Source: SVEL01 sp045123575 (GTDB lineage: Bacteria; Bacillota; Clostridia; Lachnospirales; Lachnospiraceae). From it: 26,578 bases of DNA. The translations under genes and the position numbers were made by a program. The notes under the pieces are model-generated. The model was not told the origin of the DNA. It worked only from the letters and a program-made list of their open reading frames with translations, and did not search any database. Position 1 is the stretch's first letter, and the number at the start of each line of letters is the position of its first letter. This document shows, piece by piece, positions 1-7,182 of the stretch. The DNA is taken from NCBI GenBank assembly GCA_045123575.1, contig JBGVKG010000069.1:1-26578 (forward strand), written 5' to 3'.

Positions 1-28
1 AAGTTTCTAAAAGTGCTATAATATTCAT
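1..28 (-). CDS. N-terminus of an unidentified gene, cut by the window edge
   Basis: An ATG at 28-26 opens a frame reading MNIIALLET before the window ends. A textbook ribosome site, AAGGAGGAG, lies at 37-45 with 8 bases of spacing, which is the main reason to call a gene from nine codons. It starts downstream of the flagellar operon terminator, so it is probably a separate transcription unit. The product cannot be identified from so few residues. Confidence 0.55.
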
Positions 29-68
29 GAGAGCGACTCCTCCTTGGTGTTAGATTTGTAGCAAAACC

Positions 69-74
69 ATTATA
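69..74 (-). promoter_or_regulatory. -10 element (TATAAT) for the gene at the left edge
   Basis: On the minus strand a perfect TATAAT lies about 24 bases upstream of the AAGGAGGAG ribosome site of the partial gene and downstream of the flagellar terminator. No convincing -35 hexamer is visible at 16-18 bases, so the call rests on the -10 box and its position. Confidence 0.3.
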
Positions 75-170
75 CCTCAGAGGATGTTCACTCTCATCTT
101 TTATTTTCTTATTCAACCAACAAAATCTTTACTCCGTAACAATCGAATGTGGCCATTATTACAAACAAAA

Positions 171-200
171 GAAGAAGCGCCCCTCTCAGGGCGCTCCTTC
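171..200 (-). terminator. Rho-independent terminator of the flagellar operon
   Basis: The arms AGCGCCC and GGGCGCT, extended by GAAG/CTTC across one mismatch, form a GC-rich hairpin. On the minus strand it is followed by TTCTTTTGTTTGT. It lies 18 bases past the stop of the last flagellar gene and separates the operon from the gene at the window edge. Confidence 0.85.
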
Positions 201-218
201 TCATTATTAACTATAACT

Positions 219-710
219 TTACTTCTTCTTATCCATAAACTGTGGTTCCACCACATTACGGCCCGTCATATTGTTGTAGTAGTTTGCCATTATCTTTCTA
301 GTATTCTTTGTCTGAACCAGCTCGCGCTTAAATACATCAATACGATTAAACAAAGTATCTTTATTCCTTTTTTCCTCTACCTGTATGGATATCGACTTAT
401 CTGTTATCTCAGTAATAAGCTGCTTAAGTCTAGCTATATCATCCTTATGCTCAGCAGAATTATTTTTAAGTTCTTCCTGCACATGGGCGTACACACTTCT
501 AAAACCGTCATCTAACTGGTTTAGTTCGTCTATAAGCGCATCCTTTCTATCGAATATCTCGTCAAATGCATCTGGGTCGAACTTTGTAGCTTCGGCCACC
601 TTTGCCATAAGGCGATTCTCCTCTATTATCTTATCTAGGACTGCCACCTTTTTCTCCAGACTACGCTTAAGTATCTCTATGTAGCTATGCTCTGTCTTTT
701 TGTTTTGCAA
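219..710 (-). CDS. fliT: FliT/FlgN-like flagellar export chaperone
   Basis: This is a 163-residue, highly charged, almost wholly helical protein with no membrane segment. Sequence similarity is hard to judge by eye. The assignment rests mostly on position, as the gene after fliS at the end of a flaG-fliD-fliS operon, where Bacillus has fliT. FliT-type chaperones bind the filament cap protein FliD before export. Translation must start at TTG 710, because an in-frame TGA lies just upstream and the first ATG is about 34 codons further in. An AAGAGG box nine bases before the TTG supports this. The gene overlaps fliS by 26 bases, so the two are probably translationally coupled. Confidence 0.65.
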   Translation of the reverse strand: MQNKKTEHSYIEILKRSLEKKVAVLDKIIEENRLMAKVAEATKFDPDAFDEIFDRKDALIDELNQLDDGFRSVYAHVQEELKNNSAEHKDDIARLKQLITEITDKSISIQVEEKRNKDTLFNRIDVFKRELVQTKNTRKIMANYYNNMTGRNVVEPQFMDKKK

Positions 711-1071
711 GTTTCATTACCTCTTCCCATGTTCCACGCATTGTTCTAAGGTGCTTGAGCACTTCCTCTAGCATCTCCTTGTCCTTGTATATATTAGCCT
801 GTCTTAATCGATATTCAAGATACTTATATACATTGTCAAAATCCTTTGCTGTAGCATATTTGAAATCCAATGTATTTCTAAACTCAGCTATGATTCTCTC
901 AACACGTCTTATATTATTATGGGCCTTTTCTATATCTTTAGCTTCTATAGCTACTATGGCGATATTGGTGAACTTGATTGCCCCATCATAAAGCATAAGT
1001 GTAAGCTGCGCTGGCGACGCTGTCATTATTTTATTGTTTGCATAATTACTATAACCATTTGGTATTGCCAT
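685..1071 (-). CDS. fliS: Flagellin export chaperone FliS
   Basis: FliS is a four-helix cytoplasmic chaperone that binds the C-terminal helices of flagellin, keeps it unpolymerised and delivers it to the export gate. The 128-residue length is normal. The family signature is plain near the N-terminus: a YxxN-type segment, then TASPAQLTLMLYDGAIKF (residues 17-34) and the following KDIEKAHNNIRRVERI helix. It sits between fliD and the fliT-like gene and overlaps the latter. It probably belongs to the transcript starting at the sigma-28 promoter upstream of flaG. If FliS binds CsrA or FliW as in some Firmicutes, that cannot be seen here. Confidence 0.95.
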   Translation of the reverse strand: MAIPNGYSNYANNKIMTASPAQLTLMLYDGAIKFTNIAIVAIEAKDIEKAHNNIRRVERIIAEFRNTLDFKYATAKDFDNVYKYLEYRLRQANIYKDKEMLEEVLKHLRTMRGTWEEVMKLAKQKDRA

Positions 1072-1099
1072 ACTTAAACACCTCTTCTACTCTTATAGT

Positions 1100-2803
1100 T
1101 TACATACCTGTACCCATCAGATTTGATAGATATGATGCTTGAGACTGCATCTTTGACATCGCAACCTCCATATTAGAGAACTGCTTTTCATATCTCTTTC
1201 TGTAATTCTCTATCTTGTCGTCCCAATCCTTCAACTTCTTTGAGTACTGGTCGTACTGCTTCTGCATATATTTATCGTTATATATCTTAAAGGCACTCTT
1301 TGTCTCTGTAGATTTAGCCATTTTCTCATCCACAGCCTTATACAGATCCTTCATAATGCTAGAGAAGAACTGTATTGTTCCCTCTGGGTCAGATACGATC
1401 ATCTCTCTAAGCTTATCTGGATTAGTTGCTGATGTCTTATCATCAGTATCTCCATCGATATGGAAGTTACCCTTCTCGTTATCTTCTGCATTGAAGTATC
1501 CCAATGTCTTGATGCCAAATGTTGACAACGCATATGACTTTCCATCTATCACATAGCTCTTACTCATAACTGTTCTCATAGATGACATTATGGAGCTGAG
1601 TGTACTATCTCTTCTAAGAGCTGCTGTAGAGATGATTTTGTCCCACTTCTCAATCTGTGTTTCTGAGAGCTCTTTTTCTTCTTCTTCAGTTAATGGCTCA
1701 TAATCTCCAGCTGATGCAGCGTTATACTTTGTATACATCTCAGTCATCAGTTCATTATATTCCTTGAAGAAATCCTTTATCTTATTGTAGATAGCATCTA
1801 CGTCAGTGTCAGTTGTCAGTGTGATTATCTCGTCCTCTCCTGTCACCGCTTTAGCTGCTATAGTTAGACCATTTATCTGGAATGTATTAGATGTAGACTC
1901 AAATTGTGCTCCATTTAACTCTATGATAGCATCCTGACCATCTATCTTTGTAGCTCCATCACTATCTATATCACCATATACATTCTGTAATTCTTCCAAT
2001 CTTGTAAGTTCATCAGCAGTACGCTCATCTTCCTTCTTATTGAGGATAGTCAAATACTCTACCATATCTGTTGCATACTGTATCTTAGCACCATCTACAT
2101 TCAAGTCGCCCTGATTCTGCTTCAGATACTCCTTGTACGCCTCTAATGTTCCCTTTGTAGATGTAGCAAGGCCCAGCTTATTAAGAGCATCCATGCCTTC
2201 CTTATCTGTTGCTATCAACGAAAACTCTGATGCAGCGCCACTTTCCTTTGCACTGATGAAGAATCTTCCGTTCTTCTCATCAAAGTTAACATTAAGACCC
2301 ATATCAGACAACTCAGCATCCAGTTCCTTTATGGTCATATCTTCCTTCAAAGTGATTTCTTTTAACTCATCACCCATCTTAACTGTTATCTTTGTATTAT
2401 TCTCAATACCAAGTGCACCTAGTGCTGTATTCTGCGCAACTGTGCCACCTGCAGCTGTCTCTATCTTAGCTCCTGTCAGGTAGCTTGTCTTAGCAAGTTG
2501 CTTAACCTTAAGCTCCTGTGTTCCGTTTACAGCTTCTGCTCCTGCTGTTACAGTCGCCTTAGCATCATTAGATACCATGGTTTTCTTCAAGCTATAACTA
2601 GACTCTAACTGCATATTGCTAAGTTTTCCTGTATAGAAGCCATATATCTTGCTGTTCATCTCTGACCATGCGTCCTGCTTGTATTTTAATGACTTCTGCT
2701 CTCTGTATACGTTATCTTTTCTTTTACTATATGCAGAAACTATCTCTTCGATCATAGCTTCTGTATCCATACCCGAAACTAATCCTGATAATTTGATAGA
2801 CAT
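1100..2803 (-). CDS. fliD: Flagellar filament cap protein FliD (HAP2)
   Basis: FliD forms the cap at the filament tip that inserts new flagellin subunits. The N-terminal signature IKLSGLVSGMDTEAMIEE (residues 3-20) is diagnostic. A long coiled C-terminal FliD_C segment ends in MSKMQSQASYLSNLMGTGM. At 567 residues it is somewhat longer than B. subtilis FliD, with an enlarged surface-exposed middle. I chose ATG 2803 because AAAGGAAGGG precedes it at about six bases and because homologues start right at this motif. The frame stays open to 2890, but that would add an arginine-rich 29-residue tail without a spaced ribosome site. The 133-base leader before it is unusually rich in GGA triplets. Confidence 0.95.
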   Translation of the reverse strand: MSIKLSGLVSGMDTEAMIEEIVSAYSKRKDNVYREQKSLKYKQDAWSEMNSKIYGFYTGKLSNMQLESSYSLKKTMVSNDAKATVTAGAEAVNGTQELKVKQLAKTSYLTGAKIETAAGGTVAQNTALGALGIENNTKITVKMGDELKEITLKEDMTIKELDAELSDMGLNVNFDEKNGRFFISAKESGAASEFSLIATDKEGMDALNKLGLATSTKGTLEAYKEYLKQNQGDLNVDGAKIQYATDMVEYLTILNKKEDERTADELTRLEELQNVYGDIDSDGATKIDGQDAIIELNGAQFESTSNTFQINGLTIAAKAVTGEDEIITLTTDTDVDAIYNKIKDFFKEYNELMTEMYTKYNAASAGDYEPLTEEEEKELSETQIEKWDKIISTAALRRDSTLSSIMSSMRTVMSKSYVIDGKSYALSTFGIKTLGYFNAEDNEKGNFHIDGDTDDKTSATNPDKLREMIVSDPEGTIQFFSSIMKDLYKAVDEKMAKSTETKSAFKIYNDKYMQKQYDQYSKKLKDWDDKIENYRKRYEKQFSNMEVAMSKMQSQASYLSNLMGTGM

Positions 2804-2936
2804 ACGAATCCCTTCCTTTCTTCTTCCTTCTTCTCCTTGTAGAAACCTGCCGCTTCGTTTCTTCGAAACTCTCGCGCCAGTCACATTCATAACTCCGAGC
2901 TACCGCTCTACGTTATTCATCTCCTCCTCGCTGTTT
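2804..2936 (-). promoter_or_regulatory. Structured, GGA-rich leader of fliD
   Basis: Between the flaG stop and fliD the minus strand carries many GGA motifs (GAGGAGGAG, CTCGGAG, AAGGAG, AAGGAAG, AAGGAAGGG). A palindrome GTTTC-GAA-GAAAC lies inside a long-range pair GTAGAAAC (2932-2939) / GTTTCTAC (2839-2846). A mini-frame ATG-to-TAG of six codons (MNNVER) lies near the start. The layout could be a post-transcriptional control region, for example a CsrA target. That is inference only. Confidence 0.35.
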
Positions 2937-3356
2937 CTACAGCTTTTCGTCAACCATGATACCAGCTAATTCCCAAGCCTTTTCTATCAGTTCAAGTGTC
3001 TCTTCTGCTGGGAACTCCTTAAGGATTTCTTTAGTTTCCTTATCCACAAGCTTTATAGTTACTCTTCCTGTTCCTTCGTGAATTCCAAACTGGCAAGCGG
3101 CATTCTGCATCCTCTTATTCATATCCGATACAGCTTTCTTTACCTGCTCTTGCATAGCTTCATCACGCTTCTGATTATCATAACCTGAATTTGAATCAGC
3201 ATTATCTGCTGTCTTCACTGTCGAAACCTTAGCTGCCATATCTGTGCTTACTGCGCTAACAGCAGGATCGATACTTACTGCCTCTACCTGCTTTGGTGCT
3301 GGCTGATTCACCTGATAACCAGCCATCTGTATGCTTGTTACTCCTTCAATTGCCAT
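2937..3356 (-). CDS. flaG: Flagellar protein FlaG
   Basis: This is a 139-residue protein whose last 60 residues form a FlaG domain. The segment GRVTIKLVDKETKEILKEFP is followed by the EETLELIEKAWELAG helix. The N-terminal half is low-complexity, Ala/Ser/Val-rich and probably disordered. FlaG influences filament length in several bacteria, but its mechanism is unsettled. The start at 3356 (MAIEGVTSIQ) has AGGAGGG eight bases upstream. A longer reading from 3392 lacks this support. It is the first gene after csrA, the place that flagellin holds in Bacillus, and is preceded by its own sigma-28 promoter match. Confidence 0.88.
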   Translation of the reverse strand: MAIEGVTSIQMAGYQVNQPAPKQVEAVSIDPAVSAVSTDMAAKVSTVKTADNADSNSGYDNQKRDEAMQEQVKKAVSDMNKRMQNAACQFGIHEGTGRVTIKLVDKETKEILKEFPAEETLELIEKAWELAGIMVDEKL

Positions 3357-3394
3357 TTTGAAATCCCTCCTTGGATAAATATTTTTCTGCAACT

Positions 3395-3424
3395 GTAACT
3401 GCCATTATTTCTAATCGCAGTTAC
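3395..3424 (-). promoter_or_regulatory. Hairpin in the flaG 5' leader
   Basis: Perfect 8-base arms GTAACTGC and GCAGTTAC flank a 14-base loop. The hairpin lies between the sigma-28 promoter at 3438-3464 and the flaG ribosome site. It is not followed by a T-run, so it is unlikely to be a terminator. It may instead stabilise the mRNA or shape a regulator site. Confidence 0.45.
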
Positions 3425-3437
3425 TCTGTTACTTTCT

Positions 3438-3464
3438 ATATCGACATTTTTTGTTAAAAGTTTA
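3438..3464 (-). promoter_or_regulatory. Sigma-28 (FliA/SigD) promoter for flaG-fliD-fliS-fliT
   Basis: The minus strand reads TAAACTTT, then 11 bases, then GTCGATAT. The sigma-28 consensus is TAAAGTTT-N11-GCCGATAA, and the CGATAT ending also suits SigD. The match starts 3 bases past the csrA stop and lies 82 bases before the flaG start. It should produce the filament cap and chaperones as late flagellar genes. Confidence 0.75.
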
Positions 3465-3467
3465 TAG

Positions 3468-3686
3468 TTACTTAAGCAGATTCTTTAACGCAGCCATTGC
3501 ATCTGCTGAAGCTGATGCCTGGTTAGCCTCCTGAATCTGTAAATATACTTCCTTACGATAGATAGGTACTGACTTTGGTGCTGATATTCCAAGCTTCACC
3601 TGGTCGCCCTTTATCTCTATAATAGTTATCTCAACGTTATTGTTTATAACGATTGCTTCATCTTTTTTTCTTGATAATGCTAACAT
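3468..3686 (-). CDS. csrA: Translational regulator CsrA
   Basis: CsrA is a dimeric RNA-binding protein that blocks translation by covering GGA-containing ribosome sites. In Gram-positive bacteria its best-known target is the flagellin leader. The 72-residue protein carries the family N-terminus MLALSRKKDEAIVINNNVEI and the GISAPKSVPIYRKEVYLQIQ strand-helix with the RNA-binding arginine of YRKE. It follows fliW by 11 bases and has an AGGAGGG ribosome site. FliW binds CsrA and relieves repression, so the two form a switch that tracks flagellin levels. The C-terminal tail (SASADAMAALKNLLK) extends past the conserved core. Confidence 0.96.
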   Translation of the reverse strand: MLALSRKKDEAIVINNNVEITIIEIKGDQVKLGISAPKSVPIYRKEVYLQIQEANQASASADAMAALKNLLK

Positions 3687-3697
3687 GTTTCACCCTC

Positions 3698-4150
3698 CTA
3701 CTCGTTGTTACCTTTAAGTATCTCATAGATTGGGTATTTAATCAAATATTTTTCATCATCTAATATAATTTGGCACGCTTTAAGGTTTTCTGCATTGATA
3801 ATAAATGGTGCCTTTAAGTTTGATGTCATCTTCTCAATCTCTGATGGAACTGTTACTGTTGTGAGAACAAGTATCTCATCTCCTGTTAAATCTCCAAGTG
3901 GCTTAAGTAGTTCATCCTCTACCTCTGGGTTATACTCAGGGCATACTCTTAATGGATCGATAACCGGCATCGCAAATGCTGGCTCGTCAATAGACTGCAT
4001 CCAAGAGATAAGATTTTGTCCTGCGCTTTCCTCATCATGAATAAGCATAAATTTCTTTAAATCAGGGAATCCCAATATACCATCTTCAAAGATAATAAAT
4101 CTTGATTCATCTACTTCAATTTCCCCGAATATTTTTGTGTTTACCTTCAT
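3698..4150 (-). CDS. fliW: Flagellar assembly factor FliW
   Basis: FliW binds flagellin and CsrA in turn. When flagellin is exported, free FliW sequesters CsrA and flagellin translation resumes. The 150-residue protein has the family pattern FGEIEVDESRFIIFEDGILG (residues 8-27), with GFPDLKKFMLI following. The PVIDPLRVCPEY block and an acidic C-terminal half are also typical. Start ATG 4150 has AGGAGG seven to nine bases upstream. It sits directly before csrA, the usual arrangement in Firmicutes. Confidence 0.95.
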   Translation of the reverse strand: MKVNTKIFGEIEVDESRFIIFEDGILGFPDLKKFMLIHDEESAGQNLISWMQSIDEPAFAMPVIDPLRVCPEYNPEVEDELLKPLGDLTGDEILVLTTVTVPSEIEKMTSNLKAPFIINAENLKACQIILDDEKYLIKYPIYEILKGNNE

Positions 4151-4183
4151 TTCTTTTTCCTCCTGTGCTTTGCACTTTTTATT

Positions 4184-5608
4184 TTATAAATAATCTAATA
4201 GAGATTTTTGTACTACTTTTGCTGCTATAGAGAGAGATGCGTCATATACTGACCGTGCAGCTGCCCATTCAGCTGCTACGTTTTCTTCCTCTATCTCCTC
4301 GTTTTTACTCTTCAAATCCTCTACGTTAAGCTGCTGAGTTGTAAGTCTTTCCTCATTGAGCGAAAGTCTTATAAGTCTAGCTCCTATATCCGATACTTCA
4401 ATACTCAGTTTTTCCTGATGTGCCTTATAATCTCCTATGGCTGCCGAGAATGCATTCTTCATATTTGCCTCTGCGTATGACAACTCTAACTCTAAAGCTT
4501 CCATCATATAGTTAAGACTTTTTCTTGTCGCCTCATCTTCTTCAGTTTCTAGTCTCTTATTTAAAGTCTGTATCTTATTTTGGACGTCAACTGCAACTGT
4601 TACGTTATTGATAAGTTCATCTAAATCCCTTCCGATAGCATGTGGTAACACGTCTCTCGCCTGAGTATTTATAGTTATTTGCTGATTAAAGTTAATAGTA
4701 TAGTTAATCGGCTGACTCTCTGATTTGTATGTTACATTCTTGGTAGTGTTTGTACACTCGAAGTAATGTTCTGGTCTAAGGTCTCCTGTGACAAAGCCTG
4801 TCTTCTGATAATTAACTGTCATTTTATTTCCGCTTGTCATGGCATTGTATGCATTTTGTCCTAGAAGAATCTCTCCTGTTTCCTCTACATACACTATAGC
4901 ACCAGCGCCTACACCGAGATACACCGAATTATCTGCTGTGGAACGTCTTGTTACCGTATATGTTGTATCGCCTATTGTTATCGAATCTACAGAATCAATG
5001 TCCTTATATCCTAGATACAATACATGATGCTCATTATTAACTACATCTGCTACTGGAGAGTCTGTTATATTGTCTATATTTAATCCAAATATTCTATTTG
5101 TATTCTTAATGTCCTCTGCTGTAAATTCCTCTGTTATCTTATAATGAGTATTCGGCTCATCCTCCATAAATGTCAAAGTCGAATCTGTCTTATATCCTGT
5201 AAATATAGTTCTATCTACAAGGTCTGCATCACCATCGGAATATATCTGATCTCGTAACTGTGAAAGTGTTGTAATAAGCGTGTTACGCTCTTCTACAGTG
5301 TTGTAACCATTTACACCCTGATTGCAATAATAGCTAACCTCTGTTAAAACAGAGTTTATACTCTCTATAGCTTCCTGTGTTGTCTCCATCCATGACCTTG
5401 CATCTGGTATGTTTTTCTCCAGATACTGCTCTATCTCATTATAGGTAGAACGAAGTCTAAGCGCTCTTATGGCTACAATTGGATCTTCACTTGGACGTTG
5501 TATCTTCTTGGTAGTCGCCAACTGAGTATTTAATTTATCCATCAATTTCTTATTTCTATTTATGTTGTTGAGGGAGTTATTGATCATTATACCATTTGTA
5601 ATTCTCAT
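4184..5608 (-). CDS. flgL: Hook-filament junction protein FlgL (HAP3)
   Basis: FlgL joins the hook-side protein FlgK to the flagellin filament. The N-terminal coiled segment has the flagellin/FlgL signature MRITNGIMINNSLNNINRNK, with the QRPSEDPIVAIRALRLRSTY core after it. The C-terminal helices that pair with it end in ASLSIAAKVVQKSLLDYL. At 474 residues it is much longer than the roughly 300 residues of the B. subtilis and E. coli proteins. The extra length lies in the variable middle domain. Start ATG 5608 has AGGAGAAGAGG upstream. It follows the second flgK by 27 bases. Confidence 0.92.
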   Translation of the reverse strand: MRITNGIMINNSLNNINRNKKLMDKLNTQLATTKKIQRPSEDPIVAIRALRLRSTYNEIEQYLEKNIPDARSWMETTQEAIESINSVLTEVSYYCNQGVNGYNTVEERNTLITTLSQLRDQIYSDGDADLVDRTIFTGYKTDSTLTFMEDEPNTHYKITEEFTAEDIKNTNRIFGLNIDNITDSPVADVVNNEHHVLYLGYKDIDSVDSITIGDTTYTVTRRSTADNSVYLGVGAGAIVYVEETGEILLGQNAYNAMTSGNKMTVNYQKTGFVTGDLRPEHYFECTNTTKNVTYKSESQPINYTINFNQQITINTQARDVLPHAIGRDLDELINNVTVAVDVQNKIQTLNKRLETEEDEATRKSLNYMMEALELELSYAEANMKNAFSAAIGDYKAHQEKLSIEVSDIGARLIRLSLNEERLTTQQLNVEDLKSKNEEIEEENVAAEWAAARSVYDASLSIAAKVVQKSLLDYL

Positions 5609-5635
5609 TTCCTCTTCTCCTTTCTTATGTCAGTT

Positions 5636-7132
5636 TTATACACCAGTCTCGTTTATTAATTTATCGTACACTTCTGACATAATCTGAATAACCTTTGAAG
5701 ATAAATCGTATGCTTCTTGATATTTTACAAGGTTCATTGACTCTTCATCTGAGTCTACACCCATAACTGACAATCTCTGGTTATTTATAAGATTTTTAAA
5801 ATTGCTATAGTTAGTTTCTCTATCCTGTGCCTTCTTTGAATCTATTGAAAGCTCTGTTATAATAGCGGCCAACGCTTCCTCACTTGTACCACTCTCATAC
5901 GCTTTTTCATACTTTGTATTTAAAAGCTCTTCAACTATATCTGTATTTCCTTCATTATTCGTTCCTTCTGTGCTAGTTGCCAAAAGTCCTGGGTCATCAA
6001 GTATCTTTGGATTAACCTTATACACTCCATCTTTACCTAAAACGAATAAATCTATAATATCTTCTGGATTTGGCTGCATAATAGGCTGATCATACAGATT
6101 TACGCCTTTTCTATGTATCTCATTGAGTCTAGCTGTAAACTGATCCAAAAAGTTATCAACCTGATTGATATAGTAGACAACACCTTTGTAATCCATAGAG
6201 ACATCCACATTGCCATCCTCTGGCATCTGGTTATTACCATCTCTAAGTTCTATAAGCGCTGCCAATGTACCCATTGTTCCTGACTGTGCCGGATTGAAGC
6301 TCTCACCATACGACCACTGTATATCATACAAACCTACTAAATCGTCTGAATCTACCTTTTCCTCTCTTGCAAGAACCTCCAGTGTAAAATAGTCATAATT
6401 ATTAACTAAAGACTTGCCTGATATAGTAACATAAAACTCTGATTTACCATTATCATAAAGTATTTCGTTTGTATCTACAGCTACCATCTGTGACAAATCA
6501 TCTATAAGCAACGCTCTCTTATCTCTAAGTTCATTAGCATTGGCACCCTGCAACTCTATAATATTTATCTGCTTATTTAATGTGGCTATTTCCTGAGCCA
6601 ATGAATTAATATGGTCTACATTACTATTTATCTCCGAGTTCAAATCTGCCTGTGTATTCTGCAGATTTTCCTTAATATTATTCATGTAATCAAGAAAGTT
6701 CTGTGCATAGTTAAGCATTGATACTCTCGCCGACAATCCTGATGGATCCTTGACAAGCTCTTCTATAGCATTGTAGAAGCCTGCAAACTCTGTTGTAAAG
6801 CCTGACTCTCCATCATCTGCAAAATAATCTTCAATCTGTGTTAAATAATAAGACTTTGAAGACGAATCTCCATATTTACACTGATTTTCCCAGTACTTCA
6901 CATCATAATACTCATCTCTTACTCTAGAAATGTTTACTACCTCTGTACCACTACCCATCTGACCATATCTTTGGTAAACCTTAAGGGCCAATGTTGCCTG
7001 CTGTGTAGCAGTCTGTCTTGAATACCCTTTGGTCTGTGCATTAGCCAAATTGTTTCCTGTAACATTTAGCCATGTATTTGCAGCGTACAGACCAGATGTT
7101 CCTATATTTAATCCAAAAAATGTATTTGCCAT
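5636..7132 (-). CDS. flgK: Hook-associated protein FlgK, shorter paralogue
   Basis: This is a second FlgK-type protein of 498 residues. It has the N-terminal NTWLNVTGNNLANAQTKGYS motif of rod-hook-junction proteins near residues 20-39. The coiled segment ADLNSEINSNVDHINSLAQE follows. The C-terminal heptad region is EESMNLVKYQEAYDLSSKVI, where NLVKYQEAY is the FlgK/FlgE-type closing motif. It starts 50 bases after the longer paralogue, and the two proteins are clearly different in sequence. It may be a specialised junction protein or a duplicate that has diverged. I cannot say which copy does the canonical job. Confidence 0.88.
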   Translation of the reverse strand: MANTFFGLNIGTSGLYAANTWLNVTGNNLANAQTKGYSRQTATQQATLALKVYQRYGQMGSGTEVVNISRVRDEYYDVKYWENQCKYGDSSSKSYYLTQIEDYFADDGESGFTTEFAGFYNAIEELVKDPSGLSARVSMLNYAQNFLDYMNNIKENLQNTQADLNSEINSNVDHINSLAQEIATLNKQINIIELQGANANELRDKRALLIDDLSQMVAVDTNEILYDNGKSEFYVTISGKSLVNNYDYFTLEVLAREEKVDSDDLVGLYDIQWSYGESFNPAQSGTMGTLAALIELRDGNNQMPEDGNVDVSMDYKGVVYYINQVDNFLDQFTARLNEIHRKGVNLYDQPIMQPNPEDIIDLFVLGKDGVYKVNPKILDDPGLLATSTEGTNNEGNTDIVEELLNTKYEKAYESGTSEEALAAIITELSIDSKKAQDRETNYSNFKNLINNQRLSVMGVDSDEESMNLVKYQEAYDLSSKVIQIMSEVYDKLINETGV

Positions 7133-7182
7133 ATCTCGACCTTTCCGCCACTATCGTGACCATCTGTTAACTGTTACTATTC

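Noticed and set aside
84..515. Plus-strand ORF of 143 codons at the left end
   Set aside because: It runs antisense to fliT and across the operon terminator, has no ribosome site and has the composition of a reverse-frame shadow.
2804..2890. 29-residue N-terminal extension of FliD
   Set aside because: Arginine-rich, absent from the family as I know it and without a properly spaced ribosome site, whereas ATG 2803 has one.
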